A stretch of 64,000 nt of DNA from assembly GCF_026625825.1 (NCBI RefSeq), contig NZ_CP113065.1, positions 2,046,001-2,110,000 on the forward strand. Reading direction: 5' to 3'. The stretch is from Pseudoxanthomonas sp. SL93. Its GTDB lineage: Bacteria > Pseudomonadota > Gammaproteobacteria > Xanthomonadales > Xanthomonadaceae. A program made the position numbers and the translations under genes. Numbering within the stretch: position 1 is the first letter of the stretch; each line of letters starts with the position of its first letter. Of this stretch, positions 8,439-16,952 are shown piece after piece. The notes beneath the pieces were generated by a model. That model was not told the origin of the DNA, made no database searches, and saw nothing but the letters and a program-made list of their open reading frames with translations.

Positions 8439-9575
8439 GTGCATACGTCAGACGACGCGATGGATCTCAATGTCGAGCGATTGCTGCTCAAGAGCGTCAC
8501 CGACTACGCCATCTACATGCTGGACCCCGAGGGCTACATCCTCAGCTGGAACGTGGGGGGCGAACGCATCAAGGGTTACTCGGACGCCGAGATCATCGGC
8601 AAGCATTTCTCTATCTTCTATTCACCGGAGGAGCTCGCGCTCGACCAGCCGGCCAAGGTGCTGGCCGCGGCGGCGCGCGATGGCCGCTTCGAAGCCGAGG
8701 GGTGGCGCACGCGCAAGGATGGCTCGCTGTTCCGTGCCAGCATCATGATCGACGCGATCCGGCAGGACGGCAAACTGATCGGCTTCGCGAAGGTCACGCA
8801 CGACATCACCGAGAAGTACCAGGCCCAGCAGGACCTGCACCGTGCCGAGCGCGCGCTGGCGCAGGCGCAGAAGGTGCACGCCATCGGCAAGCTGACGCTG
8901 GGCGTCGCGCACGATTTCAACAACCTGCTGACGGTCATCGTCAACAGCCTGGACATGCTGGGCAAGATGCATACGGATGAACGCAGCGTGCGCCTGATCA
9001 GCGCCTCGGCACGCGCCGCGGAGCGCGGCAGCCGGCTTTCGCGGCAGATGCTGGCGTTCTCGCGCGCGCAGGAACTGGCGCCCCGCCTCCATGACGTGAA
9101 CGAACTCGTCACCCACTCCATGGAAAGATACCGGCAGGTCGCTGGTGCCATCGTGTACTGCGAGTGCAGGCTGAAACCCGATCTACCCCGGATCATGGTC
9201 GATGCCGACCAACTGGATGCCGCCCTGATGAATCTTGTTTCGAACGCGCGCGACGCGATGTCATCGGGACGGATCCTGATCTCCACCAGCACCTGCAATC
9301 CGGACAAGGCGCTGCACCCGGAAGCGGATGCCAGCAAGCTGCACGTCTGCGTCACCGTCAAGGACGACGGCCCCGGCATGACCGACGACGTCAGGATCCG
9401 CGCCATGGAGCCGTTCTTCACCACCAAGGACGTGGGACAGGGCAGCGGGCTGGGGCTCAGCCAGGTCTACGGATTCGCCGCGCAGTCGGGCGGGTTCGCC
9501 TACATCGAAAGCGAGCCGGGTGAGGGCACCGCCGTCACCATCGCAATTCCGGTACCGGAGGTGTCACATGGCTAA
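8439..9575 (+). CDS. PAS-domain sensor histidine kinase
   Basis: The protein has 378 residues and no membrane segment, so it is a cytoplasmic sensor. Domains: an N-terminal PAS fold (about residues 15-130, DYAIYMLDPEGYILSWN to VTHDITEK), a dimerisation/phosphoacceptor region with the H-box GVAHDFNNLLT (His about residue 158), and a HATPase_c domain with N-box DAALMNLVSNARDAM, DDGPGM and GQGSGLGLSQ. The ligand of the PAS domain is unknown. The GTG at 8439 is preceded by AGGA with 8 bases spacing; an ATG seven codons later is possible. The stop overlaps the start of the response regulator by 8 bases, so the two are co-translated partners. Confidence 0.9.
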   Translation: MHTSDDAMDLNVERLLLKSVTDYAIYMLDPEGYILSWNVGGERIKGYSDAEIIGKHFSIFYSPEELALDQPAKVLAAAARDGRFEAEGWRTRKDGSLFRASIMIDAIRQDGKLIGFAKVTHDITEKYQAQQDLHRAERALAQAQKVHAIGKLTLGVAHDFNNLLTVIVNSLDMLGKMHTDERSVRLISASARAAERGSRLSRQMLAFSRAQELAPRLHDVNELVTHSMERYRQVAGAIVYCECRLKPDLPRIMVDADQLDAALMNLVSNARDAMSSGRILISTSTCNPDKALHPEADASKLHVCVTVKDDGPGMTDDVRIRAMEPFFTTKDVGQGSGLGLSQVYGFAAQSGGFAYIESEPGEGTAVTIAIPVPEVSHG

Positions 9576-9921
9576 GCCCAGCATCCTGTACGTGGAGGAC
9601 GATGAACTGCTGCGATCGGTGACGAGCATGGCGCTGGAAGACGCGGGCTATGACGTCACCGAGGCGGTGAACGGCGTGGATGCCAAGGTGAAGCTCACCG
9701 CCGCGCGCTTCGATTACGTGCTCAGCGACATCAGCATGCCGGCGGGGGTGTCAGGCATCGACATTTCCGAAGTGGTGCGCTCGTCATCCCCCGACACCGT
9801 CACCGTGTTGATCTCGGGATACGCGAAATCCCAACTCCCCCCCATCCCTTCCGGCACCCGCTTCCTGAAGAAGCCCTACCATGTGCAGGAACTGCTGGAT
9901 GTGCTGTCGGCGGCTCCCTAG
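9568..9921 (+). CDS. single-domain (CheY-like) response regulator
   Basis: This 117-residue protein is a bare receiver domain with no output domain. The acidic pocket is in VEDDE (residues 9-13), the phospho-acceptor is Asp54 in VLSDISMP, and the conserved lysine is in FLKKPYH. It overlaps the upstream kinase gene by 8 bases (ATGGCTAA) and is surely its cognate partner. Such regulators act by protein contact or as phosphate sinks or relays rather than by binding DNA, so the final target is not evident here. Confidence 0.9.
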   Translation: MAKPSILYVEDDELLRSVTSMALEDAGYDVTEAVNGVDAKVKLTAARFDYVLSDISMPAGVSGIDISEVVRSSSPDTVTVLISGYAKSQLPPIPSGTRFLKKPYHVQELLDVLSAAP

Positions 9922-9937
9922 TGCCACGGGGCCGGCA

Positions 9938-10321
9938 TCAGTCTACGCAGACGCGTGCTTCTTCGCCAAATTCCAGCTCCATCGCCTCCCGCACCAAGCC
10001 AGAAACGGAGAACCAGGCTTTGCACGCGTGAGCATCCAGTCCCTCCCAACCGAGCTCTTCCGAGAAGTAGATCGTTTTAGCCCGCGACATTTTTCTTTCC
10101 TCGTCCTCGCGGATAGCACGTCTGTGCTTCTTCATGAGAAGCCGGAACTGCTTGCTGGTAGTAACACCGAACCTGCCAAGCTCGGGCAATAACTCCGAGA
10201 GGTCCGGGTTGCCATAATCCCTTCGGCGCCGGAAAAGCGAAAGGACGACCTTCCGGATAACCTCGGTAGAAACAGCTCTCTCGTCGACTCTTACGCGGGC
10301 GGGAACATGGTTCATCGGCAT
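9938..10321 (-). CDS. hypothetical protein, unrecognised
   Basis: I do not recognise this 127-residue product. It is cytoplasmic in character, with a basic patch (LFRRRRDYG) near residue 35, a lysine/arginine-rich middle (LLMKKHRRAIREDEERK), and an acidic C-terminus. The gene is visibly richer in A and T than its neighbours. The ATG at 10321 is used; the frame is open back to a TTG at 10381 that overlaps the prlC stop, and that is an alternative start coupled to prlC. It ends 16 bases from the response-regulator stop, convergently. The base composition and the lack of a known family suggest an acquired gene. Confidence 0.55.
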   Translation of the reverse strand: MPMNHVPARVRVDERAVSTEVIRKVVLSLFRRRRDYGNPDLSELLPELGRFGVTTSKQFRLLMKKHRRAIREDEERKMSRAKTIYFSEELGWEGLDAHACKAWFSVSGLVREAMELEFGEEARVCVD

Positions 10322-10377
10322 GTACGTTCCGGATTTCTGCGCTTGGCAACGCGGACGAATCCGCTGAACCAGACCTC

Positions 10378-12405
10378 TCAACCCGCCATGCCGGCGTGAC
10401 GCAGGAGCGCGTCGATGCGCGGCGCGCGGCCCCGGAAGGCCAGGAAGTTCTCGGCGGCACCACGGCTTCCGCCGCGTGCCAGGATTTCGCGGCGGAACCG
10501 CGCACCGGTCTCGGCGACCTTTTCCGGCGCCTCCTCGAAAGCCTCATAGGCGTCCGCGCTGAGCACCTCGGCCCACTTGTAGCTGTAGTAGCCGGCTCCG
10601 TAGCCGCCCGCGAAGATGTGGCTGAACTGATGGGGGAAGCGGTTCCATTCCGGCGGCAGGTTCACTGCCACCTCGGCGCGCACCCGGTCAAGCAGCGCCA
10701 GCACCGTATCGCCTGCGGCATCGAAGCCGCTGTGCAGCTGCATGTCGAACAGCGCGAACTCCAGCTGGCGCACCGTGGCCATGCCGCTCTGGAAGTTCTT
10801 CGCCGCGACCATCCTGTCGAACAGCGCGCGCGGCAGCGGCTCGCCACTGTCCACGTGCGCGGTCATCGCCTGCACGCGCGCCCACTCCCAGCAGAAGTTC
10901 TCCATGAACTGGCTTGGCAGCTCCACGGCATCCCATTCGACGCCGTTGATGCCGGCCACGCCCAGCTCCCCGACCTGCGTGAGCAGCTGATGCAGGCCAT
11001 GGCCCATTTCGTGGAACAGCGTGGTGACTTCGTTGTGGCTGAAGGTCGCCGGCTTGCCGTCCACGCCCTTGCCGAAATTGCAGACCAGATAGACGACGGG
11101 CGTCTGCACGCCACGCACCGTCGTGCGGCGGTTGCGGCAATCGTCCATCCACGCACCGCCGCGCTTGCCTTCGCGTGCGTACAGGTCAAGGTAGAACTGG
11201 CCGACCAGTGCGCCATCGCCATCCACAAGCCGGTAGAAGCGCACATCCGGGTGCCACGTGGGCGCGCTGTCCTGCTCGACGCGCAGGCCGTAGAGATCAC
11301 CGATCACGCCGAACAATCCCTTCAGCACCGCCGCTTCGGTGAAGTACTGCTTCACCTCCTGCGCGGAGAAGCTGTAGCGCGCCTGCTTGAGCTTTTCGCT
11401 GGCATAGGCCAGGTCCCAGGCTTCGACGGTCTCGAGGCCCAGCTGTTCCTGCGCGAAGGCTTCCAGTTCCGCGCGGTCGCGTTGCGCATGCGGCTTCGCG
11501 CGCGCGGCCAGGTCGCGGAGGAAGTGCAGCACGTCGTCCGGCGTATCGGCCATCTTGGTGGCCAGCGAATACGCCGCATAACTGGCGAAACCCAGCAGCG
11601 AGGCAAGCTCGGCCCGCAGCGCGAGGATGCGGTCGATCAGCGTGGAGTTGTCGAGCTCCTCGTTCTCCCCCAGCTCCGACGCACGCACCGCATTGGCGTG
11701 GTACAGCGTTTCGCGCAGCGCGCGGTCGTCGGCGTAGGCCTGCACGGGCAGGTAGCACGGCATCTGCAGGGTGAACTTCCAGCCCGGTTCGTCGTCGGCC
11801 TTGGCCGCGGCACGCGCAGCGGCCACCACGTCGGAGGGCAGGCCGCCAAGGTGCTGCTTGTCCTTGATCCAGAACTCGTACTCGTCGGTGGCATCGAGCA
11901 CGTTCTGGGAGAACTTCGCCGACAGACTGGCGAGTTCTTCCTTCACTTCGGCGAAGCGCGCCTTCTGCGCCTCCTGCAACTCCGCACCGCCCAGGCGGAA
12001 ATCGCGCAGCGCGTTCTGCAGCACCTGGCGTCGGGCATCGTCGTACTGCGCGGCTTCCGGCGCATCCGCCAGGGCACGGTACTGGCGATACAGCGCCAGG
12101 TTCTGTCCGAGCCCGCTCCAGAAACGCGTGACCTTGGGCAGCAGCGCGTTGTACGCACTGCGCAGCGCCGGCGTGTTCACCACCGCCTCCAGGTGTGTCA
12201 CCTGGTTCCAGGCACGCGCCAGCCGCTCGGTCGCGTCGTCGAGTGGCACGACGAACGTATCCCACGTCACCTGCGAGACGGACTCGGCCGCCGCCACGGC
12301 GGCCTCTGCCTCTGCCAGCAACTGGTCGATCGCCGGCGCGATGTGCTCGGCACGGATCTCGTCGAAACGGGGAAGACCGGAGAAGTCCAGCAACGGGTTC
12401 TGCAT
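10378..12405 (-). CDS. prlC: oligopeptidase A (M3 metallopeptidase)
   Basis: The protein has 675 residues, matching E. coli PrlC/OpdA, a cytoplasmic zinc oligopeptidase of family M3 that degrades signal peptides and other short peptides. The zinc-binding HEXXH motif is in TLFHEMGHGLHQLL, with the downstream glutamate region in WDAVELPSQFMENF, and the C-terminal substrate-binding pattern SYKWAEVLSADAYEAF is present. The ATG at 12405 starts at the family N-terminus (MQNPLLDFSGLPRFD); the frame is open back to 12471 without similarity. It lies downstream of tRNA-Lys in the same direction. Confidence 0.95.
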   Translation of the reverse strand: MQNPLLDFSGLPRFDEIRAEHIAPAIDQLLAEAEAAVAAAESVSQVTWDTFVVPLDDATERLARAWNQVTHLEAVVNTPALRSAYNALLPKVTRFWSGLGQNLALYRQYRALADAPEAAQYDDARRQVLQNALRDFRLGGAELQEAQKARFAEVKEELASLSAKFSQNVLDATDEYEFWIKDKQHLGGLPSDVVAAARAAAKADDEPGWKFTLQMPCYLPVQAYADDRALRETLYHANAVRASELGENEELDNSTLIDRILALRAELASLLGFASYAAYSLATKMADTPDDVLHFLRDLAARAKPHAQRDRAELEAFAQEQLGLETVEAWDLAYASEKLKQARYSFSAQEVKQYFTEAAVLKGLFGVIGDLYGLRVEQDSAPTWHPDVRFYRLVDGDGALVGQFYLDLYAREGKRGGAWMDDCRNRRTTVRGVQTPVVYLVCNFGKGVDGKPATFSHNEVTTLFHEMGHGLHQLLTQVGELGVAGINGVEWDAVELPSQFMENFCWEWARVQAMTAHVDSGEPLPRALFDRMVAAKNFQSGMATVRQLEFALFDMQLHSGFDAAGDTVLALLDRVRAEVAVNLPPEWNRFPHQFSHIFAGGYGAGYYSYKWAEVLSADAYEAFEEAPEKVAETGARFRREILARGGSRGAAENFLAFRGRAPRIDALLRHAGMAG

Positions 12406-12495
12406 GGGAATACCTGGAAGAAGGATCTGACCTGACGGAAGCGGCCGGCAGCGAGACACAACCGGGCACATGGTGCCATTGCGTGAAGCGGTGTG

Positions 12496-12571
12496 TGGTG
12501 GGCCGTGAAGGATTCGAACCTTCGACCAAAAGATTAAAAGTCTTCTGCTCTACCGACTGAGCTAACGGCCC
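12496..12571 (-). tRNA. tRNA-Lys (TTT anticodon)
   Basis: On the minus strand a 76-base cloverleaf starts GGGCCGTTAGCTCAG and ends CGGCCCACCA, with the CCA encoded. The anticodon loop is ACTTTTAAT, giving anticodon TTT for lysine. The T-arm GGTTCGAATCC is canonical. It follows queC in the same orientation, as in Pseudomonas tol-pal regions. No integrase or attachment-site duplication was seen beside it. Confidence 0.97.
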
Positions 12572-12635
12572 GGTGCTGCGGTCCGGCGTTGCGCCGGGAG
12601 GCGAATTCTACCCCAGGACGGGGGCGCCTGAAAAA

Positions 12636-13301
12636 TCAGGCGTAGTGCGTGGGGTCCGGCACGCCGGCGTCGGCGAAGCCGGCGGCGCGCAGGCGGCAGG
12701 CATCGCAGTGGCCGCAGGCGCGGCCCTGGTCGTCGGCCTGGTAGCACGAGACGGTCTGGCCGAAGTCCACGCCCAGGCGCACGCCTTCGCGCACGATGTC
12801 GGCCTTGCTCAGTTTCAGCAGGGGCGCATGGATGCGCAGCCCCGCCCCTTCCACGCCGGCCTTGGTGGCCAGGTTGGCCAACGCCTCGAAGGCCTGGATG
12901 AATTCGGGCCGGCAATCCGGATAACCCGAGTAATCCACCGCGTTGACGCCGCAGAAGATGTCGTTGGCACCCAGCACCTCGGCCCAGCCCAGCGCGACCG
13001 ACAGCATGATGGTGTTGCGTGCAGGCACGTAGGTGACCGGGATGCCGGGGCCGCCGGCCTCGGGCACGTCGATGTCGTCGGTGAGCGCCGAGCCGCCGAT
13101 GCTGCGCAGGTCCACGTGCACGGTCTTGTGTTCCACCGCGCCGAGCGATGCCGCCACGCGCACGGCGGCATCCAGCTCCGAGGTGTGGCGCTGGCCGTAA
13201 CGCACGCTGAGTGCGTGCACGGCGAAGCCCTGTTCGCGGGCGATGGCGACGACGGCGGCGGAATCCATGCCACCGGAGAGAAGGACGACGGCTTTCTTCA
13301 T
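12636..13301 (-). CDS. queC: 7-cyano-7-deazaguanine synthase QueC
   Basis: QueC (221 residues) converts 7-carboxy-7-deazaguanine to preQ0 with ATP and ammonia in queuosine tRNA modification. The PP-loop SGGMDS lies near the N-terminus ([15 protein letters not shown]), and the zinc site appears as CYQADD followed by [10 protein letters not shown] at the C-terminus. The ATG at 13301 begins the family sequence; the frame extends to 13391 through a repeat with no family resemblance. No Shine-Dalgarno sequence precedes the start because a heptanucleotide repeat occupies that position. The partner queE lies 105 bases upstream. Confidence 0.95.
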   Translation of the reverse strand: MKKAVVLLSGGMDSAAVVAIAREQGFAVHALSVRYGQRHTSELDAAVRVAASLGAVEHKTVHVDLRSIGGSALTDDIDVPEAGGPGIPVTYVPARNTIMLSVALGWAEVLGANDIFCGVNAVDYSGYPDCRPEFIQAFEALANLATKAGVEGAGLRIHAPLLKLSKADIVREGVRLGVDFGQTVSCYQADDQGRACGHCDACRLRAAGFADAGVPDPTHYA

Positions 13302-13306
13302 GACGG

Positions 13307-13341
13307 TTCGTGATTCGTGATTCGTGATTCGTGATTCGTGA
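13307..13341. repeat. five tandem copies of a 7-bp repeat (TTCGTGA)
   Basis: TTCGTGA is repeated five times without error immediately upstream of queC. Inverted copies lie at 13373-13388. In queE-queC mRNA, GTGATTCGTGATTCGG (13388-13373) can pair with 13346-13331 over 16 positions with one mismatch, enclosing a 26-base loop. The array occupies the place where the queC ribosome site would be. Confidence 0.85.
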
Positions 13342-13406
13342 CTCGGCAGCTGGCCGTGAGGTGCGCGGCCTTCCGAATCACGAATCACCAATGACCCATC
13401 ACTGCC

Positions 13407-14090
13407 TCACCTCCCCGGCTCGTCGTTCCACAGCAGCTTGTGCAGCTGCATCTGGAAGCGCACCGGCAGGCGGTCTTCGATGATCCAGTCGGCCAGGTCG
13501 CGCGGGTCAAGTTCGGACTTGCTGGGCGAAAAGAGCACGTCGCAGCGCGTTGCCAGGCGGTGCCCGGCCAGCATGTCGCGGGCCCATTCGTAGTCCTCGC
13601 GACCGCAGAGTACGAACTTGACCTGGTCGCGCGCGGTCAGCAGCGGGAGGTTCTCCAGCCGGTTGCGCGCCATTTCCTTCGAACCGGGCGTCTTCAGGTC
13701 CACCACGCGCGACACGCGCGGGTCCACGCCGGCAATGTCGATGGCGCCGGAGGTCTCCAGCGACACGTCGTAGCCGGCGTCGCACAACCTGGCCAGCAGG
13801 AGCAGGCAGCGCTTCTGCGACAGCGGCTCGCCGCCGGTGACGCAGACGTGGCGTACGCCGTGGCGGGCCACTTCCGCCAGGATCGCGTCGATATCCCACC
13901 ACTGCCCGCCATGGAAGGCATAGGCGGTATCGCAGTACTGGCAGCGCAGCGGGCAGCCGGTCAGGCGCACGAACACGGTGGGCCAGCCGACCGCGTTCGC
14001 CTCGCCCTGCAGGGAAAGGAAGATCTCGGTGATCTTGAGGCGTTCCAGTGGGGACTGGACGATCTCGCTGGGGCGGGCGGCGTCGTTCAT
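13407..14090 (-). CDS. queE: 7-carboxy-7-deazaguanine synthase QueE
   Basis: This 227-residue radical-SAM enzyme makes 7-carboxy-7-deazaguanine from 6-carboxytetrahydropterin in the queuosine pathway. The substrate and cofactor motifs are present: EIFLSLQGEA near the N-terminus, then the cluster-binding CPLRCQYCDT (Cys-x3-Cys-x2-Cys), and the GGEPLSQ motif. The ATG at 14090 is preferred over the longer frame to 14135, whose extra residues are unlike the family. It lies between cpoB (54 bases upstream) and queC, probably in the tol-pal transcript. Confidence 0.95.
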   Translation of the reverse strand: MNDAARPSEIVQSPLERLKITEIFLSLQGEANAVGWPTVFVRLTGCPLRCQYCDTAYAFHGGQWWDIDAILAEVARHGVRHVCVTGGEPLSQKRCLLLLARLCDAGYDVSLETSGAIDIAGVDPRVSRVVDLKTPGSKEMARNRLENLPLLTARDQVKFVLCGREDYEWARDMLAGHRLATRCDVLFSPSKSELDPRDLADWIIEDRLPVRFQMQLHKLLWNDEPGR

Positions 14091-14144
14091 GGGGTGCGCA
14101 TTATGCCGCGTGCGGGCCCGTCCGGCCCGCCCCATCCGCGCAGC

Positions 14145-14969
14145 TCAGCGCAGGCGGCCGAACTGGATGGCTTTCAGGCGGTCGTCCGCGGTGCGCGCGA
14201 CATCGGTACCGGGGTACTTGGCGATGACGTCGGCGAGGGTGCGCTCGGCTTCTTCCAGCTTGCCCAACCCGTACTCGCACAGCCCCAGCTTGAGCAGCGA
14301 GCCGGCGGCCTTGTCATGGGTGGGGTACTGCGCGAGCAGCGCGCGGAACTGGTCCGCGGCCAGCGGGTAGTTCTGGGTGACGTAGTAGCTTTCGCCCAGC
14401 CAGTACAGCGCATTGGGGGCGTACACGCCGGTCGGGTACAGCTCCAGGAAGCTGGTGAACAGGGCGGCGGAATCGGCGTAGTCGCCGGCCTTCAGGCGAT
14501 CGAAGGCGACGTTGTAGGCGGTGCGCTCGTCGCCGGCCGCGGCAACGGCGCCGGTGTCGCCATGGACGGTGGGCGGACGTTCGGCCGGAATGCTGGCGGC
14601 AGGTGCAGCCGGCCTGGGGGCCGGCGCGCTGCTGACGGGCGGCGGTACCGGAGCGCCGGCGGGTGCCGGTGTCGGCGTGCCGCCTTCGATCCGGTTGAGC
14701 CGGCCGTCGAGGTCGAGGTACTGGTCGCGGCTGCGCTGCTTGAGCTGCTCGTTCTCGTTCTGCAGCTGCTCGAGCTGGGCGCGCAGGTCACGCAGTTCCG
14801 CTTCCTGCTGGGTCAGCCGGTTCAGCAGGTCCAGGTTCTGTTGCGGGTTGTTGGCCTTGGCTTCCAGCGCGGCGACGCGGTCGGCCAGGCTCACGCGCTG
14901 GGCATGCGCAGGTGCGGCGGCCACCAGGGCCGCCGCGAGGACCAGCAAATACTTCTTGGCCATCATCAT
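14145..14969 (-). CDS. cpoB: Tol-Pal cell division coordinator CpoB (YbgF)
   Basis: The 274-residue periplasmic protein has a signal peptide (cleavage after AHA near residue 23), an N-terminal coiled coil (residues about 28-90, with VAALEAKANN and LRAQLEQLQNENEQL), an Ala/Pro-rich linker, and a C-terminal TPR domain of three repeats (YNVAFDRLKAGDY and onward). CpoB links peptidoglycan synthesis to outer-membrane constriction through TolA. It starts 15 bases after the pal stop. Three ATGs in a row begin the gene; the first is used, but the third (14963) is equally possible. Confidence 0.93.
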   Translation of the reverse strand: MMMAKKYLLVLAAALVAAAPAHAQRVSLADRVAALEAKANNPQQNLDLLNRLTQQEAELRDLRAQLEQLQNENEQLKQRSRDQYLDLDGRLNRIEGGTPTPAPAGAPVPPPVSSAPAPRPAAPAASIPAERPPTVHGDTGAVAAAGDERTAYNVAFDRLKAGDYADSAALFTSFLELYPTGVYAPNALYWLGESYYVTQNYPLAADQFRALLAQYPTHDKAAGSLLKLGLCEYGLGKLEEAERTLADVIAKYPGTDVARTADDRLKAIQFGRLR

Positions 14970-14984
14970 CGTGGTGACGACGGC

Positions 14985-15500
14985 TTACTTCGCCGTGTAG
15001 ACGATCTCGACGCGACGGTTCTGCGACCAGCAGGATTCGCTGGAATCGGTGCAGACCGGGCGCTCTTCGCCGTAGCTGACGACGCTGAGCTGGCCGGCCG
15101 AACCGCCGCTGGCCTGCAGGGCGGAGTTGACGGCATTGCCGCGGCGCTCGCCCAGACCCAGGTTGTACTCGCGGCTGCCGCGCTCGTCGGCGTGGCCTTC
15201 CAGCGTGATGCGCGAGGACGGACGGTCACGCAGGTACTTGGCGTGGCAGCCCATGATGGCCTGGAACTCCGGCTTCAGCGCGTCCTGGTCCAGATCGAAG
15301 TACACCACGCGCTGGCGCAGGCAGGCGTCGGTGTCCAGGTCGCCGGGGCCGTACACGCCCGAGGTGGTCGGACCCGTCGGGGTGGTGGGCACGGTGGTGG
15401 TGGTGTCGGTCGGCGCTTCCGGCTTGACGGCCTTCTTGCAGCCAGCCAGCACGGCAACGGACATCAGCGAGAGCATCAGCACACGGGTGGTGTTGTTCAT
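14985..15500 (-). CDS. pal: peptidoglycan-associated lipoprotein Pal
   Basis: Pal (171 residues) is an outer-membrane lipoprotein that binds peptidoglycan and TolB. The lipobox LAGC lies near residue 20, followed by a Thr/Pro-rich linker (DTTTTVPTTPTGPTTSG) and a C-terminal OmpA-like domain with the peptidoglycan-binding pattern LEGHADERGSREYNLGLGERR. An AAGGA ribosome site precedes the chosen ATG at 15500. The open frame continues upstream to 15770 in antisense-like sequence and was trimmed. Confidence 0.96.
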   Translation of the reverse strand: MNNTTRVLMLSLMSVAVLAGCKKAVKPEAPTDTTTTVPTTPTGPTTSGVYGPGDLDTDACLRQRVVYFDLDQDALKPEFQAIMGCHAKYLRDRPSSRITLEGHADERGSREYNLGLGERRGNAVNSALQASGGSAGQLSVVSYGEERPVCTDSSESCWSQNRRVEIVYTAK

Positions 15501-15558
15501 GATCATTCCTTCGTCGGTGGAACGGGGGGGATTGGGATTTAACATTGTAGACAGAAAA

Positions 15559-16866
15559 TTAACGAACGCTACGGTACGGCGACCATGCGGGCTCGCGGAC
15601 GTCGGCGTTGGCCACCACCAGCCGCTGGCGGACGCGGGCGTCGGCGGAGACGGCGTAGAGCACGCCACGACCGCCTTCGCGTGCGGCGTACAGCACCATC
15701 GCGGCATTGGGCGCGAAGCTGGGGGACTCGTCCAGCGAGCCCGGCGACAGCGACGACCAGCGCGCCCCACCCAGGCTGCTGTCCATCAGCGCGATGCGGT
15801 AATTGTTGCCGCTGCCCTGCACCACCGCGATCTTCTTGCCGTCGTACGACACGCTGGCGGTGGCGTTGTAGTTGCCCTCGAACGTCACCCGGGTGGCGCT
15901 GCCCCCCGCTGCGGCCACGCGATAGATCTGCGGACGGCCGCCCCGGTCGGAAGTGAAGTAGATCGTGCCGCCGTCGGCGCTCCAGGTGGGCTCGGTGTCG
16001 ATGCTGGAACTGGTGGTCAGCTGGCGCAGCTGGCGGCTGCCCAGGTCCATCACGTAGATCTCGGGATTGCCGCTGCGCGACAGCGTCAGCGCCAGTTGGC
16101 GGCCGTCCGGCGAGAACGAAGGCGCCCCGTTGATGCCACGGAAACTCGCGATCTTTTCGCGCGCGCCGGTGGAGATGTCCTGCAGGTAGATCGCCGAGTT
16201 GCCGCCCTCGAAGCTGACGTAGGCCAGGCGACGGCCATCGGGGCTCCACGACGGCGACAGCAGCGGCTCGGCCGAGCGCACCACGGTCTGAGGATTGAAG
16301 CCATCCGAGTCGGCGACCATCAGCGCGTAGCGCGTGGCCTTGCCGGTGCCGGTGGCGGTGATGTACGCGATCCGGGTCCAGAATGCCCCGCGAACGCCGA
16401 GGATCTTCTCGTAGATGGCGTCGGCCATCTGGTGGGCCACGTCGCGCATGGCATTGGCGCGCGCGGTCATGGCCAGGCCCAGCATGCGTTCCTGCTTGGC
16501 CACGTCGAACAGTTCGTACTCCACCCGGTAGCCGCCGTCGCCGCTGTCGACGACGCGCCCCACCACGATGTAGTCCTGGCGCAGCTGGCGCCATGTCGGG
16601 TACTGGATCTCGCTGCCGCGCACGGGGCGTTCGGTGATGCTGGCTTCGGGCAGGGCGCGGAAGGCGCCGGAACGCTCCAGGTCCGCGCGGACCACCCCGG
16701 CGACGTCGGTCGGCGGCACCCCGGCACTGCCCTGGTAGGGCATCGGCACGATGGTGATGGGCAGGGCCGATTCACGGCCGCCTATCAGGTCCACTTCCAG
16801 CTGCTGGGCGAATGCCGGTCCGGCAAAGCAGAGGACAAACAGGAGAAGAAGTACGCGTCTTGTCAT
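15559..16866 (-). CDS. tolB: Tol-Pal periplasmic beta-propeller TolB
   Basis: TolB (435 residues) has a signal peptide (cleavage after AFA at about residue 20), an N-terminal domain (residues about 25-150) and a C-terminal six-bladed beta-propeller with WD40-like/PD40 repeats such as SPSWSPDGRRLAYVSFEGG and APSFSPDGRQLAL. It moves between Pal and the TolQRA complex during outer-membrane constriction. The start at 16866 begins the signal peptide directly. It lies between tolA and pal in the conserved order. Confidence 0.96.
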   Translation of the reverse strand: MTRRVLLLLFVLCFAGPAFAQQLEVDLIGGRESALPITIVPMPYQGSAGVPPTDVAGVVRADLERSGAFRALPEASITERPVRGSEIQYPTWRQLRQDYIVVGRVVDSGDGGYRVEYELFDVAKQERMLGLAMTARANAMRDVAHQMADAIYEKILGVRGAFWTRIAYITATGTGKATRYALMVADSDGFNPQTVVRSAEPLLSPSWSPDGRRLAYVSFEGGNSAIYLQDISTGAREKIASFRGINGAPSFSPDGRQLALTLSRSGNPEIYVMDLGSRQLRQLTTSSSIDTEPTWSADGGTIYFTSDRGGRPQIYRVAAAGGSATRVTFEGNYNATASVSYDGKKIAVVQGSGNNYRIALMDSSLGGARWSSLSPGSLDESPSFAPNAAMVLYAAREGGRGVLYAVSADARVRQRLVVANADVREPAWSPYRSVR

Positions 16867-16952
16867 GGATTCATTCTCACTCGATGGCGTGTTTCATCTA
16901 GGTGAATTCGGGGCATTGCCGGCATAGCTTGCCGTCCGGCGCCTGAACAGGG

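Noticed and set aside
8439..9921. Hybrid histidine kinase
   Set aside because: The kinase frame stops before the receiver domain, and the receiver has its own ATG in another frame with an 8-base overlap, so these are two proteins.
12496..12571. tRNA-Lys as a possible integration site for a genomic island
   Set aside because: No integrase gene, no duplicated 3' end of the tRNA and no change in gene content were seen on either side. The flanking queC and prlC are ordinary core genes.
13307..13388. Possible CRISPR-like array
   Set aside because: Units are only 7 bp with no spacers, and no cas gene is present. It is a simple tandem repeat with inverted copies.
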